A stretch of DNA of 64,000 nt, taken from positions 80,130,705 through 80,194,704 of the forward strand of contig CP136067.1 of the NCBI GenBank assembly GCA_032622095.1, written 5' to 3'. Within the stretch, counting starts at the first letter, position 1; the number at the start of each line of letters is the position of its first letter. A program made the position numbers and the translations under genes. The DNA comes from Siphonodentalium dalli. Its lineage: Eukaryota > Mollusca > Scaphopoda > Gadilida > Siphonodentaliidae. This document shows positions 21,271 through 32,800 of the stretch, in pieces. Below the pieces are notes generated by a model. That model saw only the letters and a program-made list of their open reading frames with translations, ran no database searches and was not told where the DNA came from.

Positions 21271-21598
21271 TGTTTTTTTTATTAGTTGGTTAGCGGAATT
21301 TTTTCTGGAAAAGTTGGGTCGGTCGGTCGGAAAAAAAAGAAGGAAAAGACTCAAATTTTCAAATAAATGGAAAATGGTCTGAAAATAACTTTGTATCATA
21401 TATATTATCTCACATCTATTATTGGCATCTCAATATACAGCAAGATACTTGATCTGACTAGAAAAATAAGGTTGATATATGTTTGTAATCACTTTTAATA
21501 CTCTTTAAACATAATATAGCGAAAACAAAAACACAAACTAGATGTTGATTTTAATTGACATTATACAGTATATACATGTTACATACTATATGAATTTA

Positions 21599-21670
21599 AT
21601 ATAATATAGTGCCATAGAGGTGTAATATATATGTGAATTTATATTACATCTATGTGGCACTATATTATAT
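21599..21670. repeat. 72-bp hairpin
   Basis: Arms ATATAATATAGTGCCATAGA and TCTATGTGGCACTATATTAT, with GGTGTAATATA/TATATTACA continuing inwards. Non-coding, MITE-like. Confidence 0.65.
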
Positions 21671-21979
21671 CAAATGTGTATAATATGTAAAATATACTTT
21701 GCTATAAATATCAAATAAAATCATCAACTCAACAACCGTGAGCATAATACAAACTTACCATTTAAGAACAAACTATTCAAACAGTTCTTATGTTTTTAAA
21801 GTATAGAAGAGAGGTGATAGGATTGAAGTCAACAAGATCATATGGGATTTATACATTGTATATACAATTTTTCACAGACCAAACTAAATTCTTCAATTGA
21901 GCTACATACATTGGAACTAGAAGACATGCATTTAAATTTAAGCAAGCAATTCACTCAAATGAGAGTGTAAGACAGCAAT

Positions 21980-22216
21980 TTACTTGTATCCAAATGAACT
22001 GAGGGCCGACACCAGAACGTCGGATTCCTCGATTTCGGTGATCCCCTCAGTAAATTGTTCGGTTAGACCACCAAAGTAGTCACGACGAATCAATGCATCG
22101 TCCTCGACAAACGAGAACAGTTCTCAAACTGTTATTTCGGGATAAACACATTTCAGCTGTTTTCTTATGGTCTTGTTTTCCGAAATGACAACTGCACACA
22201 GATATACTTTCGCCAT
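21980..22216 (-). pseudogene. 79-codon minus-strand frame with one in-frame TGA
   Basis: From ATG (complement of 22214-22216) the frame reads MAKVYLCAVVISENKTIRKQ, LKCVYPEITV, then TGA (complement of 22124-22126, codon 31). It continues open as ELFSFVEDDALIRRDYFGGL, TEQFTEGITEIEESDV, LVSALSSFGYK to TAA at 21980. The composition is markedly protein-like for an intron. I do not recognise the family. The most economical reading is a small gene or transposon ORF fragment broken by one substitution. It is antisense within SLC9C1 intron 7. Confidence 0.4.
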
Positions 22217-23217
22217 TTCGAAAAAAACGAAAGTAGCCTAGCGTTGTTACTGGAGTGACTTCGAGATCGGCTGCAGCTTCGGTCACAGCCGATAACGGAA
22301 ATAAGTCTGCGCATGTCCATATCCGAGGAATCTCGAATGACTATATGACCGCGGCTGCAGCCGCAACGAATGTCACTTTCAATATCCACTACAAACAACA
22401 TGAATTCTCCGTAATTTAATCATTGAATTTGAGGGTCTGGTATCATAAACGATATAGGGTTATCTGTTGATCAGACCCAATGCTGTATATTTTATACTTT
22501 AAGAGCATTAATTGTATATAAATAAACATTATTAGTTTATATAGGCCTAGACGTGTATATACGATCGGTTATATGGCCTAGGCATATAAAAAGAAAAAAA
22601 GCATCGACATTCGGAATTAACTATAAACTCCAACTTTCCAAAAATAGTTTCATAAAATTAGATAGATAAGGTGTTTTCCTTAAGTAACCATCGAACCCAA
22701 AGATACAAATCTACACGTATTAACTACAGATTAACTTTTTCAATCATTCAATCATCCTCCGCCTTTTTCATTTATTTAGTGGCCGCCATGTTTGATTTGA
22801 TCGGTAGTACGGGAACTCGCAACCAGGATTTGGTGGAAATGTGATCTCGAAGTTACTCTAGATTACCTAGTAGCGGAAGTGATGCAGAAAACACGGATGC
22901 GAAACGTCGCCAAAATTAATCCATCCCTACAAACAAACAAGCGATCTTTTTGCGATTGACACTTTGGTCGCGACCCAGTGATATGTTTGTCCTAATTGAG
23001 CATTGACACTGAAGTTGCGATGCTCGCATCACCGTCTGAATAGCCCTTTACCAATGAAATTAATTACCTTATGATATGGACTAGGGTTAAAACAATGATA
23101 AATTCCAATAAATCATATATTTGATATATATATAGGAGATATAGCACATCCAAAAACAATTTGCACTGTCTCAAAAATCAAATTTGCATATATTTGATGT
23201 TTCCTCTATTTATAAAG
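22217..23217. other. Intron 7, final part
   Basis: 22.25-22.40 kb is GC-richer with CGGCTGCAGC/GCTGCAGCCG inverted motifs and may continue the minus-strand remnant upstream. The rest is AT-rich with no gene seen. Confidence 0.35.
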
Positions 23218-23419
23218 CCAGCATTGCCATACCTGTTTGACCTGGTAAAGAGGCTGATCAGTAAGAAGTTGAGTCTTGGGTATGATATCGGACGAGGATT
23301 TGTGGCTGGAGAGGAAGAGGTTAAAAAGCTCATAGATCATATGGTTGATAATAAAGACATCAGTGAAGGATTGAAGGAAACTAGTGATGCTGCCAGATTA
23401 GAAGTCATAAAGGGCCTTG
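23218..23419 (+). CDS. SLC9C1: SLC9C1 exon 8: helical linker after S4
   Basis: 202 nt: 67 codons plus one base of a split Gly. Acceptor CTATTTATAAAG (weak, no close C-rich tract), donor CCTTG/GTATGT. It encodes PALPYLFDLVKRLISKKLSL, GYDIGRGFVAGEEEV, then a charged helix ending DAARLEVIKGL. The GYDIGRGFVAGEEEV motif is highly characteristic of SLC9C proteins, in the amphipathic helix linking S4 to the cyclic-nucleotide module. Phase joins cleanly with exons 7 and 9. Confidence 0.93.
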
Positions 23420-25668
23420 GTATGTTTAGTTTGTTTGATTCTAGTAAGGATTTAAAGATCCATTATATTGGACAGGTTAGATCAGAACTTCAAACATCAA
23501 ACATCAAGTAGTCCTTCAAAAATGTAGGTGCACTGTAAGGCCAGATAAACAAAATAGTTTGTTTCTCAGGGATCACCGCGTCACCAAAAACATGTGCATC
23601 GAACATAATTATGACCTTCATTAATAAATATATATATAAATACCACCCATCCACAATTCATTGGATGGAAGATAGACTGGCTATTACATTCACAGGGTAC
23701 AAAGGGAGATAATTTGGCAATCTTTCTGTCGCAAAATGGCTGCGATGGCTGGATTTTTGAGTTGTGAGATGTAAAAAATTTATGATAAGGACCACAATAT
23801 TTCGACAGAAGTAAAATGTCAAATTACTTCATGTCAGGAACCAGATCCTGAATATGCAGAAAAAAATGTACCAAGTGTTTGAACTGCAACTACTTGCCAA
23901 GAGAAACACCAATGTCTTATTTGTATAAAAATATATTTTTTCCAAGCCATGTAAATTCTATTTAAGAGAGGTCAGGGTGACCAATTTTGAATGGTGATTT
24001 CCTTGCAAATATCCTGTGGAAAAGTTATAATAAACTGAAATGATGTAGCTCAAGCAGGTATATCATTGAACAGGCATGATACTTAACTGGTGGTTTGTTC
24101 AGAGATAGTAACTCTTGCTATAATTTTTTTTTTCTGGAGTTAAAGCAATTGATATACTTTTGAAAAATATCATTCAATACATGTATATCTACAAACAATT
24201 CAAACATGCCAACAGTTAAAGCATCAACTATGTATTAAATAGTACAATATTAACTGTTATCAATATTATTTCAGGGAGACTTGCGGCCTACAGGGCGACT
24301 ATTTCGCCCACGTCGCCCCCTAGGCTGGTCCCTGCCTCATTCAATATTCACTTGACACCCTCATTAAATAGGTCAGAGAAAACAAGAAAAAAAGTTTCTA
24401 AACCTGAACTGAGGACTAAAACCTAAAGAGCACTTTAATAACTCTGTTGTGAATTATGATGGAATTCGAAAATACAAAAAGCTTGATCAGATTTATATTA
24501 AATTTGTTCAATAATTGTTTAGTCTTTTCAGAATTTATGAGGAATGTGTATATATGAGCTAGCTAGTATATGTACTATATATCCAGTCACCTCATTTAAA
24601 TAGACATAGTTATGTTAACCTGAAATTAGTATACATAATTTTGAAGGAGGGATACTACATATATCTGCATATACTTGTATGTCGGTCAACCTTGCATGCT
24701 ATGAAAAACATTGCCAGTCACAGCTCAGATATTTAACTTTTTTCCTGTAAAGAAGTGAGAGAAACGCTCTTTATTTGTACCATTTCACAAACATAATAAG
24801 GATTAATGCTCTTTATTGTTTCATACTTATAAACAAATCCTGGGATGATATATTCGATGACTTGAAGAAGTATGTCCACAGTGTCCTTTTATGATGCAAG
24901 CCGTTGGTGAATTCAGTTTCCAAGTCTGCTTTCCACAAAGTTGACCACAATTCTGTATAGTAATAACATTTTGAGTTTCCAGGTCCAGTTCGAGGATCTA
25001 ACTACAGGCAGTTCCATGACAGAGAATGAAATTAGGGAAACAAAATTAATTCAATAGTGATGTTGTTATGAAGAATTAAAAACATTAAAGTTATGTTATC
25101 CTAGCTTCTGAAAATATTTTCTTTTTGTTGCCATATTCAACTGTTTAGTGATGCTTATGTCAATGTTAAGCCACTTGTGCTCTAACTTAAATGTGGTTAG
25201 CAAATATATAGGAGAATAATTAGCAAATAATTATTACTCAAGATAGAACTGTATAATTTAGATATTTAAGAAGATACATGGACGAGGTACCGCGTTGTGG
25301 GTAGATATTTGATCCTGCATATTTGTGTTGAACACAACTTCTGATGTGCAAGCTAACTGATAGCCAGAGATGAACTATTAGCTGAAACAGGCTGCTGAAT
25401 CTTTATCTTGCGATCAGTTTATTATTACGAAGTAAATTAGATCATATATAATAAATCAAATTAGTTAATTTATAGGCATATATGGCATTCAAGTCAATAA
25501 CCATACTAGTGTTGAAACTAAACCCTAATAAATTATGAGATTTAGTAATCAGATATCATGGCACACATATAGCATAATTCAATATCCATTAGAACTTTCC
25601 CATTTTATTTCAAAATCTTACATATTACACTTTCCAAAAATGCAAATGCATGTACATTTGTTTATGTA
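23420..25668. other. Intron 8, long featureless stretch
   Basis: 2.2 kb of AT-rich sequence. A GAAACGCTCTTTAT/TAATGCTCTTTAT pair near 24.76-24.82 kb echoes the motif near 2.8 kb. No gene or well-bounded element is seen. Confidence 0.4.
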
Positions 25669-25842
25669 CAGTAATGCCCTAAGTAATCGACTCCTTAGAC
25701 ACAGCAGAATTATGGGTAACTTTTCAGGATTTAGTCTGAGAGCTTTCCAATGAATGGCAACAAGCCATATTTCCGACTAAATCCTGAAAAGTTACCCATA
25801 ATTCTGCTGTGTTTAAGGAGTCGATTACTTAGGGCATTACTG
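25669..25842. mobile_element. Mariner-type MITE copy 3
   Basis: TA-flanked hairpin from CAGTAATGCCCTAAGTAATC to GGGCATTACTG. Both outer arms are present with GACTCCTTAGACACAGCAGA and its inverse. The central part of the left arm is shortened. Same family as 1427. Confidence 0.82.
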
Positions 25843-27490
25843 TATAAATGCTATTTACTTTGCTAAAATTGACTTATATATAGGTCCTATGAGGTGCATG
25901 TTAGCCAGTTGCTATAATAAATATATTCATGAATACAAATCCCAAAAAGAAGACACAACTTAATACAATACCTATCAAGATATGGTTTATGTGTGTCATA
26001 TTAGATAATTAATCGTGCATGATCGATAGCATAAATCCATAAACCCCATAATCGTATTTCATTGGAGTTTTCGGATGGTACATGGTGGAAGCATGCAAGC
26101 TTTATTTATTTCAAATCCTTCTGACATGGTTGTGCAAGTTTGGTAAACCAGAAAACCTCCAACAATTTCTTCTCATTTTGTGCACAAGGAGTTAACTGCA
26201 TTCAGACACATGCCTTGTATATACTTTGTTGACATATATATATGTTAACTTTTCATATTTCTATATTATTTTGGGAGAAAATACACAGAAGTCAGCTGGT
26301 AAATGTCACCAGGTAGAAGGTGCATATACTAGTTCATAAATAGTTATTTTCTTTTGCAATTATATGAGGTTAAAAGAAAGTCGCAATGTAGTTTTCCTGA
26401 CAGGCCGCTTGTCTTGGTGTAAATAAGCGGCCGTCTCATTAATACTGCTGAGATATACCTACTAGTCAGGGGAGTTAATCCCGGCCATCGATGATAACTC
26501 TGCTAGTTGCAAATGGTCCATTGGAGAACTCAGTACAGCATGGTATAGAGTGCGAACTGACACTGTGTATGTGTATAGTTCTATGATTATGCAGCTCTTA
26601 GAAACACCCATTTTGATGCAATGTTGCAAAGATGTACCACTCACTCATTGTTGTGACAACATGCAGCTGCACTGTAGCACGAAATCAAATCACAGAATTT
26701 TACAAATTTGACCAAGCAATGACACCATGTATTTTGGGTGGGTTTGAAGCTCTAATTCTATCCAATTGGCTTACCCAATCACAGTGAGTGGTTTCTTCTT
26801 GAAGAGTGACAGTGCATGTACATGATTGTGCTGAATGAAGAGGCGTGGCATTCGTCGATCTATCCTGATCAGTCGTTGATTCAAATTGATGACAATTTCA
26901 TTTTGATGCATTCTCTTGTAATATTTGCCCAGGAAAGTTGGAGGGGTTGTGTAATATTGTGTGCAAAAAGGGGAAGTATTCTGGATTTTCATATTCCATT
27001 CCATAATTTTGTTAGTCGTTTTAAACGTTGTTTAATATGATGATTAAATATTGAAAAAATCAGGATAATGGAAATTGTATTGAACGAGGAATGATCAGGT
27101 GCCGTGGTGTCCTAATCTGGGTGATATAATTCTGATTTTGCATCCGTCGTACATAATACTTTTCTGATAGTATGATGTGTTTATGATCCAGATATTGGGC
27201 TAAATACAATTCCCTTCCATTGACCACATATTGTGAGAAATAATTATTTAATGACAGGACCATTAGCTTAATATCTTCGCTATAGTATTTGTTTAAAAAA
27301 ATACTCGTTAACCACAGTTTTATTTTCCAAATATAACGGTTTTTATTTTCGTTAACATGAGGGGAAAACATCATTTTCGCACAAAATAATTCAAAACTAA
27401 TTGAACTGGAGTACCTCGTTGATATTTGTGTTGTCGGCATTTTGGCTGTCAAAGATAACAGTTAAAAATCGAGCTCTTTGTACATGTTGA
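25843..27490. other. Intron 8, no gene recognised
   Basis: AT-rich sequence. A 130-codon minus-strand open frame at 27060-27452 has low-complexity composition and no recognisable motif, and I do not call it a gene. Confidence 0.4.
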
Positions 27491-27504
27491 TAAATGTGAA
27501 CAAA

Positions 27505-27600
27505 TATAGTCATGATGACCATTATTTATAGGAGTGTGTTCATTTTGTTAAGGGTTGTCATGATGACAATTAATTATAGGAGTCTGTTCATTGTCTTTAG
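27505..27600 (+). repeat. Tandem duplication of exon 9 acceptor region
   Basis: Two copies about 48 bp apart of GTCATGATGACMATTAWTTA, TAGGAGTSTGTTCATT. The second copy ends in the functional acceptor TGTCTTTAG; the first ends TTTGTTAAGG without a usable AG in the same place. Confidence 0.75.
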
Positions 27601-27749
27601 GTTTGCTACAAAAGGAGAATCCAGATATCGCCTTATCAGTGAAAACACGACAAGCCGTCAGAAGCGTGCTGAACAACCTTCGAGACGGAGTTAATGAACT
27701 TCTCACAGATGGCATTCTCGAAGAGATTGAGTCCAGGAAGCTTGAAGAG
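27601..27749 (+). CDS. SLC9C1: SLC9C1 exon 9: helical linker
   Basis: 149 nt. Two bases complete the Gly from exon 8, then 49 codons (LLQKENPDIALSVKTRQAVR, SVLNNLRDGVNELLTDGILE, EIESRKLEE), phase 0 at the end. Acceptor GTCTTTAG. The donor GAG/GTTTTT is weak, followed by a T run. The predicted structure is long charged helices, consistent with the linker leading to the cyclic-nucleotide-binding domain. It precedes a 12.6-kb intron full of satellite and transposons. Confidence 0.9.
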
Positions 27750-28033
27750 GTTTTTTTTATATATACCGGTACCCATCCTTATAAAAAAAATCTTGACATA
27801 TTATAGTTTTTAAATCTGTACATCCGTTCTATTAATTTTTCACTTGCAGGCAGTGACTTTTGTCTGAATAGTAGCTTGGGCAGCTGGTGATGCCTGAAGC
27901 AAGAGAAGATGTCAGGGTTTGCACTGGCTAGTAAATTTAAACATCAAAATTCACACCACTGAGAAAACCGATGCTAGACAAGAGTATTAACACTACCGTA
28001 GTAGGATGAATAAAACAAAATAATTGATCAATT

Positions 28034-28120
28034 TTGAGATGAGAATATTGACAATGGGTATTGTATATGAATATAGATTAACATTGGTATGCCTTATGAG
28101 AATATTGACAATGGGTATTA
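28034..28120 (+). repeat. 57-bp satellite, proximal piece
   Basis: About one and a half units of the same 57-bp repeat that makes up 29852-37497, ending in GGGTATTA exactly where the Harbinger-like insertion begins. It is the severed left end of the array. Confidence 0.9.
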
Positions 28121-29851
28121 GGCCAAAAAAAAAAAGTGTTTTGGTTCTCGGGCAATTATTTTTTCAAATCAATGAGGGAGGGAGGGTTTTATTTTTATTT
28201 TTTATTTTTTTCTGCGCATAGTAAGCATGGACAAAGATACCTTCCTCTGTCTAGTAATAACCAGATATGTAGAGGGAACTGTTATGCATATAAACTCATT
28301 TAGTCTTATAAAAATGACATTGTACTACCAGTGTATGACTGGGATTACCTAACAATATATAATGCCCCTGACATTAACTATTGTTACCCTCCTCCCTATT
28401 TTCAACCCTTCTGATTGGCCCATGTCCTGTCACGTGGCGGGCGACAAATCACACTGTCGCCCGCTGAGCCGGGAGACATTGTTTTTGTCGCCCGCTTGAT
28501 GTTATATTGCAAGCATATCCCCAAGCACACACTGCAGTAACTCATCTATTTCACATCACTGTAATGTACTAAAATCATAGTTCTTATATACCCCACGCAT
28601 TCGCAAAACACACCAGTTGTGGTGTTTGCTAATTTGCATATATTTAGTGAACACTAATATTCGAACTTTTAAGTTGATACTTTTATCGGACAAGCGTTAT
28701 TATGTACTTTTAATATCGAAACATCTCGGTGATTCAATATGTTCATGTCGACATTATGGTGCAAGATTGAAAGAGTGGATCCCTTGAGGTTGGTTGGTTG
28801 TAAATGTCTGCTGGTAGACAACGTAATGCATACGTTCGTCGCGAAAGAATGGCACTGTAAGCTTATCCATGATATCAGACCTCTCCGCGATGTCTGCACT
28901 GTGATCATAGAAGTATTTTTGTGTGATGATCGCCATGTACTTGGGAGCACTGACACATATGAATGTACATTAATGAAATTGACAACTTCCCAATAGCTTT
29001 CGGGGAAGACCTTTATGATATGAACATCGCGAGTAAATTCCGTGCAGAAGACGACATTGAATATGCCACATTTCAGAAGGCCATAACATACCTATATGGC
29101 TTATTGGTTTACATTGCATGGACCGATATTGACGATTTAACCACCAAAATGATCGTAAATAAACGCTGATTATCAAACGCTTGACTATCTTTATGGAACA
29201 GAAATCCTATAGGACGATAAGTAGTTACTGAACATATACATAATCGGGAAATAAATTTAAGCACTCGTGACTCAGTGCAACATCGTGCGTGTGGATGGCA
29301 AGGATTGTTTTCTGTGGTATAGTCGGATAACAAAACAGTTGTTGCCCTTCTTCTCGGGAGACATCGAGATTTGTCACCCGCTCGAGAACGGAATGTCTCC
29401 CTCGGAGCTGCGCTCCTCGGGAGACATTCCGTTCTCGAGCGGGTGACAAATCTCAATGTCTCCCTCGACAGCGGGCGACAACTGTATACTGTTATTGTTG
29501 TCTAAAAACTGATAACTCCCCATTCTAATGTGTTACAATTAGTGTAAGTTGTTCACAATGACTAATTGTAAGAAGAGCATGAGGATCAGCTAATCATTTT
29601 CTTAATTGTAGTCATCTACTTTATGTTGTAAGCCTGCAAGTCACTTTTTAACACATTACATGTTAGAGTTCAATGCACACTAATATTCAACACATATCTG
29701 GTATGGACATGTTGATTTTTTTTTTTTTCAATTTTTTTTTTTCGTAAGTTTTTTTGTCGTAACATCGGGCATTGCAATAAAAAGGCCTAATGCGGCCCTT
29801 TTTATTCAATGCGGCGGTGCCTGAGAACCAAAACCTTTTTTTTTTTTGGCC
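28121..29851. mobile_element. Harbinger-like element inserted in the satellite, TTA duplication
   Basis: 1731 bp starting GGCCAAAAAAAAAAAGTG, TTTTGGTTCTCGGGCA and ending in the inverse (TGCCTGAGAACCAAAACC, T-run, GGCC). TTA lies at both edges (28118-28120 and 29852-29854). Removing the element plus one TTA restores a normal satellite unit (GGGTATTATATATGAA). GG-starting inverted ends with a TTA duplication fit PIF/Harbinger. The interior has GTCGCCCGC-rich motifs, a large palindrome (29330-29485) and two short unrecognised open frames (28739-28996 and 28963-29169). No transposase is recognised. Confidence 0.8.
29330..29485. repeat. Large palindrome inside the Harbinger-like element
   Basis: Arms ACAGTTGTTGCCC ... 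TCGGGAGACATYGAGATTTG, TCACCCGCTCGAGAACGGAA, TGTCTCCC pair around GGAGCTGCGCTCC. About 70-bp arms with few mismatches; likely a hairpin of transposon origin. GTCGCCCGC motifs of the same kind occur near 28435-28500. Confidence 0.7.
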
Positions 29852-32800
29852 TTATATATGAATATAGATTAACATTGGTATGCCTTATGAGAATATTGAC
29901 AATGGGTATTGTATATGAATATAGATTAACATTGGTATGCTTTATGAGAGCATTAACAGTGGGTATTGTAAATGAATATAGATTAACATTGGTATGCATT
30001 GTGAGAATATTGACAATGGGTATTGTATATGAATATAGATTAACATTGGTATGCCTTATGAGAGTATTGACAATGGGTATTATATATGAATATAGATTAA
30101 CATTGGTATGCCTTATGTGATATTGCCAATGGGTATTGTATATGAAATTATGAATATAGATTAATATTGGTATGCCTTGTGAGAATATTGACAATGGGTA
30201 TTATATATGAATATAGATTAACATTGGTATGCCTTATGAGAATATTGACAATGGGTATTATATATGAATATAGATTAACATTGGTATGCCTTATGAGAAT
30301 ATTGACAATGGGTATTGTATATGAAATTATGAATATAGATTAATATTGGTATGCCTTATGAGAATATTGACAATGGGTATTATATATGAATATAGATTAA
30401 CATTGGTATGCCTTATGAGATATTGCCAATGGGTATTGTATATGAAATTATGAATATAGATTAATATTGGTATGCCTTATGAGAATATTGACAATGGGTA
30501 TTATATATGAATATAGATTAACATTGGTATGCCTTATGAGATATTGCCAATGGGTATTGTATATGAAATTATGAATATAGATTAATATTGGTATGCCTTA
30601 TGAGAATATTGACAATGGGTATTATATATGAATATAGATTAACATTGGTATGCCTTATGAGAGTATTGACAATGGGTATTGTATATGAATATAGATTAAC
30701 ATTGGTATGCCTTATGAGAATATTGACAATGGGTATTGTACATGAATATAGATTAACATTGGTATGCCTTATGAGAATATTGACAATGGGTATTATATAT
30801 GAATATAGATTAACATTGGTATGCCTTATGAGAATATTGACAATGGGTATTATATATGAATATAGATTAACATTGGTATGCCTTATGAGAGTATTGACAA
30901 TGGGTATTGTATATGAATATAGATTAACATTGGTATACTTATGAGAATATTGACAATGGGTATTATATATGAATATAGATTAACATTGGTATGCCTTATG
31001 AGAGTATTGACAATGGGTATTGTATATGAATATAGATTAACATTGGTATGCCTTATGAGATATTGTCAATGGGTATTGTATATGAATATAGATTAACATT
31101 GGTATGCCTTATGAGATATTGTCAATGGGTATTGTATATGAAATTATGAATATAGATTAACATTGGTATGCCTTATGAGAGTATTGACAATGGGTATTGT
31201 ATATGAATATAGATTAACATTGGTATGCCTTATGAGAGTATTGACAATGGGTATTATATATGAATATAGATTAACATTGGTATGCCTTATGAGAGTATTG
31301 ACAATGGGTGTTGTATATGAATATAGATTAACATTGGTATGCCTTATGAGAATATTGACAATGGGTATTGTATATGAATATAGATTAACATTGGTATGCC
31401 TTATGAGAGTATTGACAATGGGTATTGTATATGAATATAGATTAACATTGGTATGCTTTATGAGAGCATTAACAGTGGGTATTGTAAATGAAATTATGAA
31501 TATAGATTAATATTGGTATGCTTTATGAGAGCATTAACAGTGGGTATTGTAAATGAATATAGATTAACATTGGTATGCATTGTGAGAATATTGACAATGG
31601 GTATTGTATATGAATATAGATTAACATTGGTATGCCTTATGAGAGTATTGACAATGGGTATTATATATGAATATAGATTAACATTGGTATGCCTTATGAG
31701 ATATCGTCAATGGGTATTGTATATGAAATTATGAATATAGATTAACATTGGTATGCTTTATGAGAGCATTAACAGTGGGTATTGTAAATGAATATAGATT
31801 AACATTGGTATGCATTGTGAGAATATTGACAATGGGTATTGTATATGAATATAGATTAACATTGGTATGCCTTATGAGAGTATTGACAATGGGTATTATA
31901 TATGAATATAGATTAACATTGGTATGCCTTATGAGATATTGTCAATGGGTATTGTATATGAAATTATGAATATAGATTAACATTGGTATGCCTTATGAGA
32001 GTATTGACAATGGGTATTGTATATGAATATAGATTAACATTGGTATGCCTTATGAGAATATTGACAATGGGTATTGTATATGAATATAGATTAACATTGG
32101 TATGCCTTATGAGAATATTGACAATGGGTATTATATATGAATATAGATTAACATTGGTATGCCTTATGAGAGTATTGACAATGGGTATTGTATATGAATA
32201 TAGATTAACATTGGTATGCCTTATGAGAATATTGACAATGGGTATTGTACATGAATATAGATTAACATTGGTATGCCTTATGAGAATATTGACAATGGGT
32301 ATTATATATGAATATAGATTAACATTGGTATGCCTTATGAGAATATTGACAATGGGTATTATATATGAATATAGATTAACATTGGTATGCCTTATGAGAG
32401 TATTGACAATGGGTATTGTATATGAATATAGATTAACATTGGTATACTTATGAGAATATTGACAATGGGTATTATATATGAATATAGATTAACATTGGTA
32501 TGCCTTATGAGAGTATTGACAATGGGTATTGTATATGAATATAGATTAACATTGGTATGCCTTATGAGATATTGTCAATGGGTATTGTATATGAATATAG
32601 ATTAACATTGGTATGCCTTATGAGATATTGTCAATGGGTATTGTATATGAAATTATGAATATAGATTAACATTGGTATGCCTTATGAGAGTATTGACAAT
32701 GGGTAATATATATGAATATAGATTAACATTGGTATGCCTTATGAGAGTATTGACAATGGGTATTGTATATGAATATAGATTAACATTGGTATGCCTTATG

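Noticed and set aside
22124-22126. TGA as a selenocysteine codon
   Set aside because: No SECIS-like hairpin was evident nearby and the flanking residues do not resemble a selenoprotein motif; a simple nonsense change is more economical.
24280-24345. Additional SLC9C1 exon after TTATTTCAG at 24.27 kb
   Set aside because: The phases of exons 8 and 9 already join, and the translated sequence does not fit the family.
27060-27452. 130-codon minus-strand frame as a gene
   Set aside because: Composition follows AT-rich intron, with no recognisable domain and no splice or promoter support.
29109-29456. 115-codon minus-strand frame
   Set aside because: It lies across the large palindrome of the Harbinger-like element, where both strands are similar and open by symmetry.
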